Part shown: positions 61,831 to 64,000 of the stretch, piece by piece
Layout: the number at the start of each line of letters is the position of its first letter
Position numbering within the stretch: position 1 is the first letter of the stretch
Assembly: GCF_030530635.1 (NCBI RefSeq)
Contig: NZ_JAUMUL010000010.1
Location: 1 to 64,000 of the forward strand
Direction: 5' to 3'
Origin: Actinomyces sp.
Lineage (GTDB): Bacteria > Actinomycetota > Actinomycetes > Actinomycetales > Actinomycetaceae
Length of the DNA: 64,000 nucleotides
The notes under the pieces: model-generated
Database searches by the model: none
What the model saw: only the letters and a program-made list of their open reading frames with translations
What the model was told of the DNA's origin: nothing
Program-made: the position numbers and the translations under genes

Positions 61831-63556
61831 AGACGTACAAGACGAATCAATTGAGAAGTTTGATATACTGATGGACATGACGCCGGCACGACTCCGGTCA
61901 ATGTCGAATGAAGTCGCGGAGACGTTGGCTGGGGTCATACGGTCGTTTCTTGTAGAAAACGTCACCAAGACCGGCGGTCACCTGGGGGCGAATCTCGGAG
62001 CAATAGAGTTGACTATTGCGCTCCATCGGTCGTTTGACTCGCCAGCCACGCCCTTTGTATTTGACATCGGGCATCAATGCTATACGCATAAAATAATCAC
62101 TGGACGTGCCCGCGGTTTTCGTGAGTTAAGACAGCGGTCAGGTTTGTCGGGGTTTCCTAGCCGTGCTGAGTCAGCGCATGACTTCGTGGAGAACAGTCAT
62201 TCATCAGTTGGGCCTGGCTGGGCATTGGGGATGACACTGGGAGGTGCTAAACGTGTCGTGTTGATACTTGGTGATGGCGCTCTCACGGGTGGGGTAGCGT
62301 ATGAGGGCTTGAACGCTATCGGCGTCGCTCGTGCTCCGGTGACCGTCATCTATAACGACAACGGGAGATCGTATGACGTCACTCATAGCCGCTTGTCTGC
62401 CGGTGAACGTGGCTCCTACGCCGGAGGAGCGAGGAACGTCAAAAGTTTCTTTGAGGCCCTAGGCTTTCGCTATTATGGACCCGTCGACGGGCATTCGATA
62501 GGCGATATGTCGGAGGTCTTCAGTCGCGCGCCTGAGGGAGAGCCAAGCATCGTCCATGTTCGCACGGTCAAGGGGCGTGGCTGGTCGGTCGCCGAGCAAG
62601 ATGACATCAAGCGAATGCACGACGTAAGCGCACCCGGCGCGCAAAACGGTGGCAGGTCGTGGGGGGATCTCGTAGGAAGAGAACTTGTCCGACGTGCAGC
62701 TGACGACCCAAGGCTTCACGTGGTGACTGCAGCAATGCCCGACACGCTCGGCCTTACACCCTTCAAATTAAAGTTTCCTAAACGTTATCATGATGTCGGT
62801 ATGGCTGAGCAGGTTGCCGTCAACGTGTGTGCTGGCCTCGCGATGCGAGGCATGAAGCCGGTATTGCCGATCGTTTCGACGTTCATGACGCGCGCTATCG
62901 ACCAGTTGTTGTATGATGTTGGTCTTCATGGCCTGGGAGTGCTACTACTGGTCGATCGTGCAGGTGTCACGGGCCCGGACGGTCCTTCCCATCACGGTCT
63001 ATTTGACGTAGGGTACTTGGCCAGGATACCGGGCACGCGCATATATGCGCCGCGGACAGAAGGGGACTTTACAAGTACGCTCGATACTCACCTTTCGAAA
63101 TTGGAGGGGGGTTTGACTGTTGTGCGGTATTCCAAGGGTTCTCCGGTGTCCGGTTGCGATTACGGCGGTGATAAACCGCAAGATGCAACGACGATGATTA
63201 TAGGTTATGGTGCTACTGGAGATATCGTGATGGAGGCGCGCCGAGTCTTGACCGAAGAACAGGGATGCTCTGGCATTACTGGTATGTGTCTTTCACGGGT
63301 GCACCCGATTCCCTCTGCTGCCCTCGAAAGGATGGCTCGTTGCGACCGTGTGTGGGTCGTCGAAGACACGCTGGCGTCATGTGGTGTGGCGGATGAGCTA
63401 CGGCGACGGTTGGACACGCTGGGGTCAGGTTGCCTGGTTTCACAGATTGCGTTTCCGGACGAGTTTGTGCCGGCCGGAAGTCGTGGCGGTCTTCTGGCGG
63501 AGTATGGTCTGGAGGCGCGGCGTGTCGCCGCCACGGTGTTAGGTGGGAACGCCTAG
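61823..63556 (+). CDS. DXS-like thiamine-diphosphate synthase (divergent paralogue)
   Basis: The 577-residue product is close to 1-deoxyxylulose-5-phosphate synthase: KTGGHLGANLGAIELTIALH (His53), FDIGHQCYTHKIITG (His84), ILGDGALTGG (151-153 ThDP site), NDNGRSY, VSTFMTRAIDQ and DRAGVTGPDGPSHHGLFD. However, the DVGIAEQH motif reads DVGMAEQV: Val331 replaces the conserved active-site His. Also GHSS reads NSHSS. It therefore may not make DXP. The start ATG at 61823 lies inside the transaldolase 3' end. Codon use is visibly less GC-rich than the rest of the window. Confidence 0.85.
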   Translation: MTEDVQDESIEKFDILMDMTPARLRSMSNEVAETLAGVIRSFLVENVTKTGGHLGANLGAIELTIALHRSFDSPATPFVFDIGHQCYTHKIITGRARGFRELRQRSGLSGFPSRAESAHDFVENSHSSVGPGWALGMTLGGAKRVVLILGDGALTGGVAYEGLNAIGVARAPVTVIYNDNGRSYDVTHSRLSAGERGSYAGGARNVKSFFEALGFRYYGPVDGHSIGDMSEVFSRAPEGEPSIVHVRTVKGRGWSVAEQDDIKRMHDVSAPGAQNGGRSWGDLVGRELVRRAADDPRLHVVTAAMPDTLGLTPFKLKFPKRYHDVGMAEQVAVNVCAGLAMRGMKPVLPIVSTFMTRAIDQLLYDVGLHGLGVLLLVDRAGVTGPDGPSHHGLFDVGYLARIPGTRIYAPRTEGDFTSTLDTHLSKLEGGLTVVRYSKGSPVSGCDYGGDKPQDATTMIIGYGATGDIVMEARRVLTEEQGCSGITGMCLSRVHPIPSAALERMARCDRVWVVEDTLASCGVADELRRRLDTLGSGCLVSQIAFPDEFVPAGSRGGLLAEYGLEARRVAATVLGGNA

Positions 63557-63573
63557 GGCGGGGAGGACTCTAA

Positions 63574-64000
63574 ATGGACGGGGAGCGACGGAAGCGCGAT
63601 GTTTGGCGCGCAATATGTATTGGATGCGTCTGTGGGATGCTGTTTGGTTATGGTACCGGCGCGGTTGCTCCGGGACTTCCATACATAAGTCAATACCTTG
63701 GGCTTGATGCCGCCGGTTCGGGCGTTGTCGTCTCATGCCTTCTTGTCGCGGCGGCGCTCGCCTCGCCCGCGGCGGGCGTGATAGCTGATCGCTTCGGACG
63801 CGATACGGCGCTGTGTGTTTCTGCCGTGATCTATGGCATTGGTGCCTGCATATGGGCGATGTCGTCGGCGTTCTGGATGCTGGTCATCGGCCGGGTCCTG
63901 GTTGGCGTCGGTGTTGGCTCGGTGTCTTTCCTTGGACCGATGACCGTTGCGGAGCGGGTACCGAGCGAGATGAGGGGGCGAGCGGTGGGCGCCGACCAGT
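63574..64000 (+). CDS. MFS transporter, sugar-porter type (truncated by window end)
   Basis: The first 142 residues are present. They show a basic N-terminus, helix 1 with FGYGTGAVAPGLPYIS, VVSCLLVAAALASPAAGVIA with the signature ADRFGR, and RVLVGVGVGSVSFLGPMTVA ending VPSEMRGRAVGADQ, the pattern of sugar porters. GGGAGG precedes the ATG at 63574, 17 bp after the DXS-like stop. As the fourth gene of the operon it probably moves the substrate or product of the three enzymes. The gene continues past 64000. Confidence 0.8.
   Translation, partial: MDGERRKRDVWRAICIGCVCGMLFGYGTGAVAPGLPYISQYLGLDAAGSGVVVSCLLVAAALASPAAGVIADRFGRDTALCVSAVIYGIGACIWAMSSAFWMLVIGRVLVGVGVGSVSFLGPMTVAERVPSEMRGRAVGADQ

Noticed and set aside
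1..64000. CRISPR arrays, tRNA or rRNA genes
   Set aside because: No regularly spaced repeats, no cloverleaf with CCA-proximal features and no rRNA-like sequence were noticed by eye; a covariance-model search would be decisive.

Overview
The window is 64 kb of high-GC DNA from an actinobacterium, most likely Actinomyces or a close relative. The evidence is the dense gene packing, frequent GTG starts, actinobacterial gene orders (DUF3097-hrcA-dnaJ; phoH-ybeY-CBS protein-era; leuA-recO-uppS; znuACB-zur beside glycyl-tRNA synthetase; divergent glgC/glgM) and an actinobacterial-style leucine leader peptide before leuA. No rRNA, tRNA or CRISPR array was seen. The genus is an inference.

Layout. 1-7 kb: a truncated secreted esterase lipoprotein, DUF3097, the CIRCE-controlled hrcA-dnaJ unit, the PLP homeostasis protein and rsmE. 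7-18 kb is an accessory, defence-rich stretch. It holds a quinone oxidoreductase whose last 87 bp are repeated downstream, with an MNT/HEPN toxin-antitoxin pair between the copies. Next come a HicAB pair, a TetR-ABC efflux unit, and a BREX locus reduced to intact pglZ and brxL behind the fused stumps of brxA and a RecG-like ATPase gene. 18-24 kb: an EamA transporter and the housekeeping run phoH, ybeY, corC-like, era, then a membrane-bound hydrolase. 25-30.6 kb: two ABC modules, one with a frameshifted ATPase gene, the other an operon of ATPase, permease, Xre regulator and (after a gap) an ABC exporter.

30.7-39 kb: leu leader, leuA, recO, uppS, the zinc-uptake operon (znuA-znuC-znuB-zur, with a Zur-box-like palindrome at the znuA start) and glyS. 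39-45 kb: an AbiEi/DUF559-like gene framed by short repeats and a 27-bp perfect hairpin, then yibE/F, dusB, fabI, sixA and serB. 45.7-59 kb: glgC and glgM, which together would make maltose-1-phosphate for glycogen-type glucan synthesis, a GH3 glucosidase, NfeD and SPFH membrane proteins, a heterodimeric ABC exporter and a SpoU methyltransferase.

59-64 kb: after a 340-bp gap the base composition becomes visibly richer in A/T. A tight four-gene operon follows: an acetolactate-synthase-like ThDP enzyme, an FSA-type transaldolase, a DXS-like ThDP enzyme that lacks a conserved active-site histidine, and a sugar-porter MFS protein cut by the window end. I do not recognise this combination. It looks horizontally acquired and is the best candidate here for an undescribed pathway. 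Three sites also carry the same ~23-bp tandem intergenic repeat (about 18.96, 34.33 and 44.87 kb).
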